The position numbers were made by a program, and so were the translations under genes. Positions 45,727 to 56,661 of a stretch of DNA of 64,000 nucleotides are shown here, piece after piece. The first letter of the stretch is position 1. Every line of letters begins with the position of its first letter. The notes under the pieces are model-generated. The model had not been told where the DNA came from, ran no database searches, and saw only the letters and a list, made by a program, of their open reading frames with translations. Source of the stretch: Lindgomyces ingoldianus (lineage: Eukaryota; Ascomycota; Dothideomycetes; Pleosporales; Lindgomycetaceae); contig NW_022985188.1 in assembly GCF_010093535.1 (NCBI RefSeq), forward strand, positions 278,141 through 342,140. Direction: 5' to 3'.

Positions 45727-47721
45727 TTAGAATCGGGGTGGTGCAAATTTGGTGATATTCTTCAACAAATCCACCTCTGTTTCTACACATGCTTCCACGA
45801 AGCTAGATATTCCAGGTATCCCATACAATTCCTCTATTGTCCGGGGTGGATTAGACACAATCAGAAGAATAGTCGCCTCTGATACAATTGGATTTAGAGG
45901 CGGCGACTTGAGCTTTGAGGCCACACGCTTGCTAAAGGCGCGTAGCTTGCTTTGGAATAATTTCGACCTTGGGGTCGGCGGCTCCTGTAGTGTTGGTGCT
46001 GTGAGAGGGTTCCTCTTGTGACACGGGCTGGGGGATCGCCGTTTCAGTGTCGGTGATGTTTCTGAGAGGGGACTCGGAGATCGTTTGCGTTTTAGTTGTG
46101 ACAGTTTTTCGACTGGCGTGAAAAATTCAGTAGAGCAATCATCACTGTCATCGCCTTCATTGCCCTCTTGCGCGTCAAGCCTCGTTCCTGATAGTTGAAA
46201 CGATAAGCCCGTGTGCAGCTGTGGCGTGCGAACCAGGTGAGAGCCAAGTGCCGGGGTTGAGAGGGAAGAATCACCGTTGTCAGCTGTAGTCATAATCGGC
46301 CTTCGTCTTTGACTTGTTTCGGGGGTCTTTGGCTCTTGAGGACAGTTTTCCATTCGCTTGGGTGGCCCAATCCCCCTCGCGCCGAGAAACTGTGTGATGA
46401 CATCAAGCCACTCTGCTCCATACTTCTCCTGCTTCATCTTTCCAATACCTTTGATTTCAAGCAAGCCGTCGTTATCAGTCGGTCGCTGTCGTGCGAGATC
46501 TTCGAGGACAGTGTTGTGGGCAACCATATATGCCGACACTCTCTCGGATCTGGAAAGGCCCATCCGACGAGCAGCCAATTGCACGTATAGCTCTCTAGAA
46601 ATCGCATCTAGTGGCTCTTTGGGAATATTTTCCTTCGGTTTCTTGGGTTCCTTGGGTTGCTTTGGCTTTCGTTTCTTTTCCTTTGCTTCCTCTGCAATTG
46701 TCTCGCCCTCAACCGGCTCATCTTCTTCATTCGCCACTGGTTCCTCTTTGACTCGGAAAAACTCGATAGGCGTTGTAATATCCCCCCCTTCTGTTGCAGG
46801 CTCAAGATGTACAAACTTAATGGAGGATAAGTTCATTGAAGAATACTTGTCTGCATGTATGGGTAAGGGTGGAGCAGGGTCCATCCCCATTCTTTTTGCG
46901 TTCATGCAGTGGAAAAGCATAAAGCAAGCATAGGCATCGCCTGCGGCATAGGTGATCTGCTGCTGGTTCAGGGTGTAGCTCCAATTGCTCGTTCTCACCT
47001 TCCCCTTCCACAAGGGTAGACCGAGATGATCTTCCACTTGCTGTGCAAGGTTGACAAGCCTCCTCGTAATGAGCTCAGGCTTTTCTGATCCAAAAGCAAC
47101 TAAGCGATAAAGGTGACTGAGCTCGAAAGCACCTTGCGGCTTCAGGTCGAAGAACTTGACCAGTCGAGCGAAGTCGGCATTCAAAACAGAGACTCCCGTC
47201 TTGGTAATGTTCGGACTTTCGAGAATCTTCTTCAACGAAGGTGCGATGAGGTCGTCACACGTTGTCCCAACATGGGCTCCGATGTGAAACAGAGCAACCT
47301 TGTCTTCGCATGCGATTTGTATAAGCCCAATCCTGTCCTGCAGTCGAGTATGCTTGTCGGACTCCCAAGGCCATTCCATGTCGAATCCTAGGATTGGCTC
47401 GTCGAGGAATTGCTTTGCAATGGCCTCAGATTGCCATTTTGTCTTGCTGTACAGTATCTTAACGGCCTGGTCTTCAGGGCCTCGGTAGAGCTTATGACTC
47501 CACCATAACTTTGGTGGCTCACCACCGAGTCCTTGGTCAGGTACGACTTGTGGTAAATGAATTCGATATCGGAGGGGCCATTTCACGGTCTCTTCGGTCG
47601 GAGTTTCAACCGCATCCTCAGTGAGGGGCGTCTCTAGAGTAGTCATCAGTGCTCCTTTGGTCGAACGTTCGGCAATGAGATTTCCTAATAACAAATGTAC
47701 CAACAACCGCCAACTTTGCAT
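45727..47721 (-). CDS. WRN-type 3'-5' exonuclease with HRDC domain
   Basis: Single-exon protein of 664 residues. A DEDDy exonuclease domain occupies about residues 85-290, with Exo I FDMEWPW, Exo II TGVSVLNADFARL and Exo III YAAGDAYACF. A Lys/Glu/Pro-rich linker follows, then an HRDC domain near 385-465 (RELYVQLAARRMGLSRSE ... LLEIKGIGKMKQEKYG). After a disordered part there is a second helix-hairpin-like HRDC half at the C-terminus (PPRTIEELYGIPGISSFVE). Exonuclease plus HRDC without a RecQ helicase is a known fungal arrangement, expected to act on DNA or RNA 3' ends in the nucleus. Met26 (47646) is an alternative start. Confidence 0.88.
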   Translation of the reverse strand: MQSWRLLVHLLLGNLIAERSTKGALMTTLETPLTEDAVETPTEETVKWPLRYRIHLPQVVPDQGLGGEPPKLWWSHKLYRGPEDQAVKILYSKTKWQSEAIAKQFLDEPILGFDMEWPWESDKHTRLQDRIGLIQIACEDKVALFHIGAHVGTTCDDLIAPSLKKILESPNITKTGVSVLNADFARLVKFFDLKPQGAFELSHLYRLVAFGSEKPELITRRLVNLAQQVEDHLGLPLWKGKVRTSNWSYTLNQQQITYAAGDAYACFMLFHCMNAKRMGMDPAPPLPIHADKYSSMNLSSIKFVHLEPATEGGDITTPIEFFRVKEEPVANEEDEPVEGETIAEEAKEKKRKPKQPKEPKKPKENIPKEPLDAISRELYVQLAARRMGLSRSERVSAYMVAHNTVLEDLARQRPTDNDGLLEIKGIGKMKQEKYGAEWLDVITQFLGARGIGPPKRMENCPQEPKTPETSQRRRPIMTTADNGDSSLSTPALGSHLVRTPQLHTGLSFQLSGTRLDAQEGNEGDDSDDCSTEFFTPVEKLSQLKRKRSPSPLSETSPTLKRRSPSPCHKRNPLTAPTLQEPPTPRSKLFQSKLRAFSKRVASKLKSPPLNPIVSEATILLIVSNPPRTIEELYGIPGISSFVEACVETEVDLLKNITKFAPPRF

Positions 47722-49309
47722 ATAGGGAAGGATGGGAGTAAGGCTGAGGACTTATTGCCGTGTTGCCTTCGGAAGGGGCGGGGAAGATTGGTAGCCGCCG
47801 GCCCCCACACGGATCAGGCGGTGTGGCACGTTATCACGTGAGCATGCTTGTTTAATCTTCTGGTCACCAAAGAGGAAGACAAGCATCTCTCCTTCTCCAT
47901 CTTTATTCCAAACTTCTCTCCAGTCTCACCAAGGTCCATTATTTGCCTTTCAAATAGCGCATTCTCCGCCTGCGACAGAATAATCCGGAACCTCTATGAA
48001 ACATCGAGATGAGGATCGATGCAGGTTGTGCGATCCGGTGGAGCACCGTCAACTGTACAACAGCTAGATAGGATATCCTAAGTAATTCACAAATGTCTTT
48101 CAATCTTCCTTTCCCCCCATCGAAGTCGCCTCCCGAGCCTCTTCGATTCTTCTCATCTTACTCTCCTACTCTCCGTTCTATGCCGCGATCGAACGAGGTG
48201 TTACGATAGAAGATGTACGCATCCACCGCGTCGAATAGCGGCCCCCCTATTACCAAGCCGTGAAGACCCTCCCGTGGTCTGCCCAGAGTTGTACTTTCTC
48301 GTGGGATTCTCCAAGTCCGGACGACAAGCCTCGAAGACGTGTCCTCCGAAGCGCACATCGTTTGAGGATGGAAAGCTTTCACAGCTTAGCGAACTGCTGC
48401 CGGGATATTGGCCAGACCCTATTCAGTCCACCGAGTGAGCGTGGGGAAAGGCCGTATTTCGCCTTGCGGGTCAGTCGAAACAATGTTTCCTAAAATCCCT
48501 CAGAAGGGTTGGCACCATGTCACACCTCAAAGCACACGCAGATGTCTCAGCCTCATCCGTACCCCACACGTTGCCGTCATCCCAAGTTTGACCCTAAGCA
48601 TTCCTGAGCCTGGAGGTTTCCAAGATGGAGCCAAGATGAAAGCCAAGCGTGCGGAAGCTACCTCCTGTGCAGCGCCCTTGCTGAATAACTAAGTACAGTC
48701 GAGAATCCAATATTAACTTCCTTGTTCAATTTCTCAATGTTTCGCTGTCCGCCTGTCATGTTTTCATTTAGTGATTTCTACGTCATCCTTCCAACTTTCC
48801 CATCTCATTTCAACTCCCGTGCTTCATCTTCCTTCAGCCGAACCCTCCGGGTTCACACACCACCGATATTACTTCGCACTCAATCTCCTCCATCTCCCCA
48901 AGACATATTCTGCCAAAATCCGAATCTCACCACCACTCTCTGATTCCGGTGGCGGCTTTATTAAAAACCACGCTCGCCAAGCCCCTGCAACATTCCTCTC
49001 GCGCACTTCCCGTTTCAGAACCCAGCATCTAACCCTAACCATGACGGAGAATTTTCTATGCGCCTCGCATGCCATGCAGTGTAACAAGATATGCTGCGGG
49101 AATGGCCGCACGCCATCTCTTCTGTTTCGAGCGACGCGTATACATCTATTCCTCGCATTTAAACTGCCCCAGAGGAAGCAGCCTCAACCTGACTTACATC
49201 TTCATACATACATAATTTTGCGGGGAAATACTTACGCTACTCTTTCTCTTGCTGACTCGCATTTGGAACTGGAATCCAGAGTAGAGATTGTACAATTATT
49301 TGCTGAAAA
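47722..49309. other. Divergent intergenic region
   Basis: About 1.6 kb between divergent genes. The frames at 48260-49409 have no motif. The stretch before 49310 is pyrimidine-rich and probably a promoter. Nothing else seen. Confidence 0.45.
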
Positions 49310-50180
49310 ATGTTGTTCACGACTGCTTTCCTCGTTGCGGCGACCATGGTTGGTGTTTCGCAGGCGCAAACACCAACAGGCTTTACGCCTTCCGTCAAAA
49401 CTAAGTTAGATGTGTTGTTTAATTCGACGGCGGTGAATACTCCTGGGCAGCAGTTGACGAAAGCTGGTACGTCTCGTTATATCCTCATCACAGCACATAC
49501 GGTCGTATATCTAACCTCAACGTAGCAACGGCATCCCAGCCCCAAATCGCAATCACAAATGCAAGCAGCTCCGAAACCTTCATGTTCGTCATGTTAGATC
49601 TCGACGTGTACGTCTTTCTCCTCCCTCCCTCGTTCCTCTCATCCTCCTCTCATTCTCTCTCTAACAAAATCCCAGGCCTGGACAAGGAGGCAACGCAACC
49701 CGCCGCACACTCCTCCACGCCATGGTCACTAACTTCAAAGCAACCTCGCAACGAGTGCTCGGCTCTAGCTCCACTGCAACCTCCTCGACTCTCTTACTCT
49801 CCTCCCAAAAAGGGCCCGCCAGCTATCTAGGCCCCTCACCGCCTGCCACCGACACCAAAGCACACCGTTACGTTGAACTGCTATTCCAACAGCCCGCAAA
49901 CCTCAACGTGCAGGCCTCGGACTTCGCAAACACCCAGGCTAGAATCGGCTTTGATATCAACGCATTTATGAAGACTAATGGGATTAAAGCCCCACTGGCT
50001 GGGAATTTCTTCACCGTGGATGGCAGGGCAAATGGGGCGGCGACGGGCTCTGGGACGGCGACGGGAAGTGGTGGGATTGCGAAGAACACCTTGCAGCCGT
50101 TTACGGGTGCATCCGGGAGGGTGGGTGCATCGCTGGGATTGGCAGTAATATTTGGAGGATTGGCGTTGCTGGGGGTTTAG
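49310..50180 (+). CDS. Secreted GPI-anchored PEBP-like protein
   Basis: Phosphatidylethanolamine-binding-protein family member of about 247 residues. Exons 49310-49466, 49526-49607 and 49676-50180 are separated by introns of 59 and 68 bp, both with GTACGT donors. A signal peptide covers residues 1-19 (ending SQAQ). PEBP marks are FMFVMLDLDVPG (usually DPD), LLHAMVTNF and GPSPPATDTKAHRYVELLFQQP. The C-terminus has small residues followed by a hydrophobic tail (GASLGLAVIFGGLALLGV) with nothing basic after it, as for a GPI signal. PEBP proteins bind lipids or anionic ligands. The role of these fungal cell-surface versions is unknown to me. Confidence 0.88.
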
Positions 50181-50620
50181 GGTTTGGATGGATGAGGGAA
50201 TAGTGGAGAGCGCGAGGCACAGATTGTCAAGGCTGGTTTCCTTTGATGGTGCGCGATTAAGGACGCTTATATGATACCAGTTCATCTGCTATAATTGCAT
50301 GCTTGAGATGGACAAATGCCACTGCTCCAATGGGAGTAGCGTATGCGTTGGAGGCAGTCTGACGACAACCTTATCATTCACAGGTGCGCAAAGAAACGGC
50401 ATATGTGAGATTACATACAGTTAGTTATCTAGAATCTATATCATGGTTTACGGTCGATAGTCATACCTTTTAACTTTCATTTCCTGACCTCGCAAGATGC
50501 TCCACATCCTACATGTCGGGACCTCGCATTTCAATCTATGGTCATCCATTATCCACCCCCCAACCGTTAGCCCAAGCCCCCAATTACCGTACCCATAACC
50601 GTTACCCAAACACCAACCCA
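50181..50620. other. Convergent 3' ends
   Basis: Short spacer between the PEBP-like gene and the helicase. No gene or notable structure. Confidence 0.5.
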
Positions 50621-53600
50621 TCAAGCCCACATTGCCCTAAACTTTGTATCAAACTCCTCACGCAACATCTTGAACGCCTTCAATACATTCAATAATCCAG
50701 CCCCCTCCTCCCAAGCCGGCTTATCCTGCAGCTCCACTGCCTTAAGCTTCCTCTCCGTCTCCTTCGCCGCCAACTCCTCTTCAATTTCCTCTTCCGCATC
50801 ATCATCCCAAGAATCTGCAACCTTCTTACTCTTTTTCACGTTCCGAATAGCAATATCCTGTTTGACTGGACCACCCTTTCCAGGCACGGAGGTCGTAGAA
50901 GCGGTCTCGTAACCTGAGTCATCAGGCACAAATTTGTCTTCTTGGCGCTCCTCTTCTTCGTCACCTTCACCGCGAACCTCCGTAAAGTCGAGATCAGACT
51001 CCGGGGTGAGCTTCATAAAGTTCGAGAGACTAGTCACAATGGTTGCAAGAACCATGCTAAAGTCGTTCAGGACAAACCAGACATCACCGCGACGGATACG
51101 GTTCGCCTTAGCGAGGGCGGTAGTATCTCCATGCATGAAGAAGTCATACAAATAGGCGTTGAGAGGCATCTCGGACTCCTCGGGATACAATCCTACATAT
51201 GGAACGACGGCTTCTTCGAGGAATACACCGGACCGAGAAGTCTGGCAAAGGTCATGGATGGACTCGAAATTATCGTCATGTCCAGAGAGAGCCACGAATG
51301 AAGAGCGGACCTTTGTTGGCGGGCAGCGCGGCAGAGACAGCGCACACTCAGGGATTGCATCGCCCCCAATCTTCATTTGAGTGAGTGGTAAAGCATCATC
51401 TGGGTCTGTGACATGCTGCTCAACGAAAGTCTGCACGTAAGCCGTGAAGATACTCAACGTAGAACCATTGTGCTCGCGAAGGATCTTCGCTGCTTTCTTC
51501 GGGATTGGTGGTAAGAAGACGACGGATGGACTCTTTTTCACGACCTCTTCCACAAATTCTTCATCGGCTTGCCTGCAATGCTGACGGCCGAATAGGTGAG
51601 CCATTGTAAGCATGAGTTTACGAAGGACGCTCTCCGTCTTCTTATCGACCTTTGCGCATAGATTGTGGAAGAAACCATCCTTGAGCAAGGCGTGGAATGC
51701 GAAAGATGAATTTTCTGTAAAGTATAGATGGCTGACGCAGCCAGCAAAGTTCAGCGGGGCACCACTGGAGTCTAGGAGATACTGGCGTCGCAGGTACTCG
51801 ATGGAGAACCGAAGATGATGAAGCACGGTCATCTTTGATTCCTCGCCGCCAAGGTACAGTCGTGGCTGGGACAAGAGCGCGTTGATGGAGCGGACAGCGA
51901 AAGGTGAGTTCTTCGACTCATTGAGAAGTGTAAACAGACGCAAGACAAGCGTGGTAGTGATCGGAAAGTGGCCGTTGAGGTCAGGTAAACGAGAGCTGAT
52001 GAGTCGATGCACCTTGCTTATAGACACCCCATGGAATACAACATTTCCAAGCATGTCGAAGCCACGACGACCTGCACGACCAGCTGCCTGGCGGTAGTTT
52101 AGAGCTGTCAGGAACACCGAATCGCCAGAGAAGACCACTGTCTTACAAGGCATGTTGATACCCAAAGCGAGTGTCCCAGTTGCAACCACCACACGTAGAA
52201 AGCCTTTGCGAAACAGCATCTCGACCACCTGACGATATTTACGATTCATACCAGCATGGTGGACACCGACACCCCTCCGTAAGGCATCCAGCAACCAGCC
52301 CGGGACCTCACGCCGAATGAGTTCTTTAAAATATCGGGCTAGCTCCTCTTGGGTCATCTTCTTTGAATCGGCGAAATGGAAGCCGTCGACCGGATTCTCC
52401 GGATTGAACGAAACCCAAGGACTGGTTTCAGTGCTCGCAGTGTCTCGCATGAGATCAGCCTTAGATAAGGCTTCGTCGTCTCCACCGGCCCCTTTTTTCT
52501 TGGATACTTTTGGTGGTCCCCGTTTTCCAGCCTTAGCCACAGCCCTCTTCCATGCCTCCCAGGCCTCTAGCTTTGCTTTCCATTTCGGGCTTGACTCTTT
52601 CCATGCCGTCTCAGCTACCGCCAATTGGTTCACCAGGGCTCGGCAAATATCCTCACAGAGGCTTCGGTCATAGTTGAAAATAATACCCGGTAGTGCATCT
52701 TGCCTATGAAGTTCAACCAGCAATGGAAGCGTTGTTTCTACATTCACCCCGGATTCTCTGTCGGGGTCGCCATTCTCAATATCATCCCCCTGAGGTTCTT
52801 GCCTCTTCCTAGACTCAAGTGTCTGAAGGGGTCCACCGAGATCCTGAATGACTTTGTCAAAAGGCGAATCCTTATTAGCGAGCCATTCCCGTAACAGCGT
52901 CTTAAGGGAAGCCTCCCATTTGATAATATCGATTTTCCTGATGACACTCGGAAGCGCATTTGCTGGATCCAGGGACTTATCTACCTTAAATTCTGGGGTC
53001 TGATGCCTCGACATACTCTCCCATAACATTTGACAGTCGCGAGCCTCGAAGCTAAGATCATCTGGCATACCACGTGCTCGATTCACAAGACTTGCGACTG
53101 GGTGAATGAAGGTGAAGCCGCGAGATCCGTCCAATCCAAGACGAGCGAAGGCTCGAGAATCTGATAAGCCCTCGAAAGTAAACGGAGTGGGCGGGTTATA
53201 TATGAACTTTCGGAGATCAGAATACCGATGAGGGTGTTGGACCATGACCAGCTCGTTTCCAATAGCTTTCTGTGTAGAAATCAGCCATGCGTTGAATTCC
53301 TGCGGATTCCCAATCGTGGCGGAAAGGGCGATAATCGGACATGGGGCTAAAAGCAGGAGCTGCTCCCAGATGAGACCGTCGTCGGCTTGGCCAATGCAGT
53401 GTACCTCATCGAAGATTATCCACTTCACTCGCTTGGACCATGCGTTGGCGTTACTCGGGGCAAGAAGCATAATCTGGAGGATATGCGGAACTGTTACTAG
53501 TATCTGACAGCCGGTCGGATTATTGATACGCATGTCTCGAGTGTGTATACCCCATACTGATTTTCCACCGTACTTGTACTTCTTCGAAAAGCGTGCTTGA

Positions 53601-56150
53601 ACTTCAGCGGCGATTTGATTGACCAAGGCCTTCGTGGGGGCAACGTAAACAAGGATATCATCGTCATTGGACTTTAAGACCTGCTTCATAGCGTAGAAGG
53701 AGATGAACGTCTTTCCGGCCGAGGTTGGTGCAATGACTAGTAAACTGCGCTTAGCGTCAATTTCGTCAAGAACTTTCCGTTGCCATCCATCAGGTTCAAA
53801 CGGAACTCGGTGATCAGGTGCTGAGTCCATGCTTCGTTCGAAGTATGGTCCACAATGCAACAATTGGAACTGTTTTGCTGACAGGGGAATGGAGAGATTA
53901 GTTACGGCAGAATTCCGTAGGGCGAAATTGAAAGCCAATGCCCGATCTCCACTTGGCACCGGAACCTCCAATTGAGGTAGCTTGAGGGCTTTTATGGTGG
54001 CCGTTAGGTTGTTGCAAATCGTTTTTGAGACTGCGCCGCGAACTTTTGAGAAAGAGCTGATCGTATCGAAGATAAGAGCCGCTAATGGAAGTCCCTGTTC
54101 CTTGGTGTCGTCTCCGCAATGCATAATCCACATGCCAAGGAGGACATGGAGCATATAAAGCCTGACTTCCGCTTCGAGGAGTCCAAGTTTAAAATCTGTA
54201 TTCAAAGTTCCCAAATGCTGTTTCGCTCTTCGATATCTTACAGCTGGGAGAGGCTCGCTTTCGAAAGCCGCACAAGTAGTCTGCCATCCTTGGAACACCT
54301 TCTCTGAACTGGCTTCATCTTTGCTTTTTTTAGATGCGGCAATTCCCTCTATCATCGCTTGTTTCACTTTCCCACTACCCTTTTTGTTGACCTTGGGAGC
54401 TCCCTTTGGCTTGGCATTCTCCAACCTCTTTTCGCTTGGCAGAGGAGGCGCCAATTTTGAGTTGGCACCAGACGTGATAGTCTCCGGATCGAGTACTTTA
54501 CCAATGGCATTTGTAAGGCTTCCAGCGTAAGCCATCATTTCCGCCATGAACCATTGGTTTCGACGACGAGCGAAAAATTGCTGCTTCTGAGAGCGGGCCG
54601 CGTGTTCTTCTCTCCCTTTAGAATCAATAGGTCGATTGCTGTTGTGCCAGTGGGACACCTCACGGAATATCTGTGCGGAGGTCGCATCGGTGATCTCCTC
54701 AGATCTGTCCACGGCTAAATGAACCGGAGATAAATGTGTGTCGAAGACGCTATTTGCAAAGGGCAAAACCTTGTATCCCTTGGGGTTTACAATTGCGCTA
54801 GTGCCGGGTTCAGCACGATTCCCAGCTGCTGATTTCCTATTGGATGCAGCAGAAGCTAAATCAGTTCCGCACACGAGACCTACGGCGTCAATGAGCAATT
54901 TATATCGCATATTCCTGCCGCATCGATAGTCATGAACACAAGCAGCAAAGAGTCTGCCATCGACGAGGTCGGCGATGTCGCAATGAGCTGAAAATTTGGA
55001 AATATTGGACGACCATGACTGTGAGTCAATGATTGTGCGAGACAGCTCACTGAACCTGGCCAGAAAGGCCTCAGCATTATTAGGTAAATCTGTAGTCGTT
55101 ATCCGTCTCTCGGAGATAGGAAGTTCAGATAATAGAGCTGTATGTCTTAGAAGTGCAGATCCATATTCGTGCATTACTCCATTCCGAACGGCAAACTTGG
55201 AGATGCACAGAATCGTGAGATATTCACGCTCACTAAGAGACTGCTTCCGGCTTGAGTTGATTCGCTCTAAAACATCTTGGTCGACGGGGATTTCGCTTTC
55301 GTTTGCAGAAGAACTTTCAAAGATATGCTGCGTCAACAATCAGTCAGGGTCTACCAAAAGTAGTTGTGGGGCCAGAACGGATGCAGTATCTTACGGGTTC
55401 AGTCCAACCACGTCGCTTGCTGCGGCGAATACTTTCTAGGACAGTGGTGATGACTTTCGTATCGCGCCATTCAAGGCCATTGACCAAAGCAGCGTTATAC
55501 CCCCGCTCCATGAACCAGTGAATAAACAAACGGTATATTGTTTTCGTTTGCATCTCATGCCCCACAACATCATGGTATTCATCCTCTAATGCGTCGGGGG
55601 TCTTTGACGTGATGTTCTTCTTGGGTAGAGCTCTGGACGATGCGCCATCGTGGCACATGATGAAGTACAAATCCGTGGCTTCGAGGTACTCTGCAAACGC
55701 TTTTGAGCGTATGGAAGGGAATACATGCACCTCAATATCTGGGTACGCCGATTTGAGATTGACACTCAGGTGGCGGATGATCACCGCTCGAGCAAGAAGA
55801 TACTTTTCCTGATTGCCATCCGATGCAGAGGGTGGCACACACAGCTCACGATGGTTTTCGAAGAAAGCAACGTGAAAATTGCAACGTCGTGATACAAGAC
55901 CACGCAGGAAATTTTCAACTGCATAGGTGGCGTGCAGCAACTGGAAGCCGGGGTCGAAGTCGAGGTGCTTGTCGGAGAAGCAGTTGAGCAGAATAGAGTC
56001 GCCCTCAATCAAGAACAATTCATTACCGGCATAGTCGCCAACAATGTCAACACGACGAGAGTAAAGCTTCGAATACCACCCGAGAACCTGGTGGAACTTC
56101 GTCTCTATTGCTGAGGAGGATGTGTCGGAGTCGGAGTCGCTTCCGGCCAT
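50621..56150 (-). CDS. DDX60-like Ski2-family RNA helicase
   Basis: Superfamily 2 helicase of about 1820 residues. Exons 56150-55395 and 55327-50621 flank a 67-bp intron (donor GTAAGA, acceptor CAG, phase 0). Helicase motifs: Walker A APTSAGKTF (near residue 785), DEVH in IIFDEVHCIGQ (near 890), SAT in ALSATIGN, motif V VVVATGTLALGINMP and motif VI YRQAAGRAGRRGFD (near 1330). The long N-terminal part, with segments like FHVAFFENHRELC and RLFIHWFMERGYN, matches the layout of DDX60-type proteins rather than Ski2 or Mtr4. Two Lys/Glu-rich inserts lie near residues 560 and 1180. Animal DDX60 takes part in antiviral RNA sensing and translational control; the fungal role is not established to my knowledge. 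Confidence 0.9.
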
Positions 56151-56661
56151 GATCGCGAGTTCAGCCAGCTTGTGCCTGGGAAGACGAATGGTAAGTGGGG
56201 GAAAAGAGCAATGCAGTGATCATCTGGGAAAAAGGCGCTTTATCTTTCACACCAGTAAACAAATCTATTGTCAAGGCAGCGGTTGCACTACACGAAGAGG
56301 TTGGAGGTGAGTTTGTTGTCACTGCAAAGGATGCGGCACTGTTGTCAGTTCGAAATTTCTAGTGTGGTGCGCGCTAGCGTAGATCTAGACTAGCTTTCCC
56401 CGCTGGAGAGCCGCTGTGGAGCCAGATACTACCCACGCTTACCGGAAATCCCCGATGCCGAAGCACTGGAACCACGAATTAAAACTTCGATTTGCTGCTG
56501 AGCTCAAGGGGGTAAATGAAAGGCAGCAAGGAGATGCCGCAAAATTGCAGCCTTTGCTTAACATCTAAACATACTCTTCCCCACTGATTGGATGAGGCCC
56601 ATATCTCGCCTTCCCACAACCAAAGACCTGAGTCCCTCTAGAAATCCTCCCTGTCGGAATC
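56151..56661. other. Spacer with helicase leader and oxidase 3' region
   Basis: About 500 bp between two minus-strand genes. No frame or motif of note. Confidence 0.5.
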
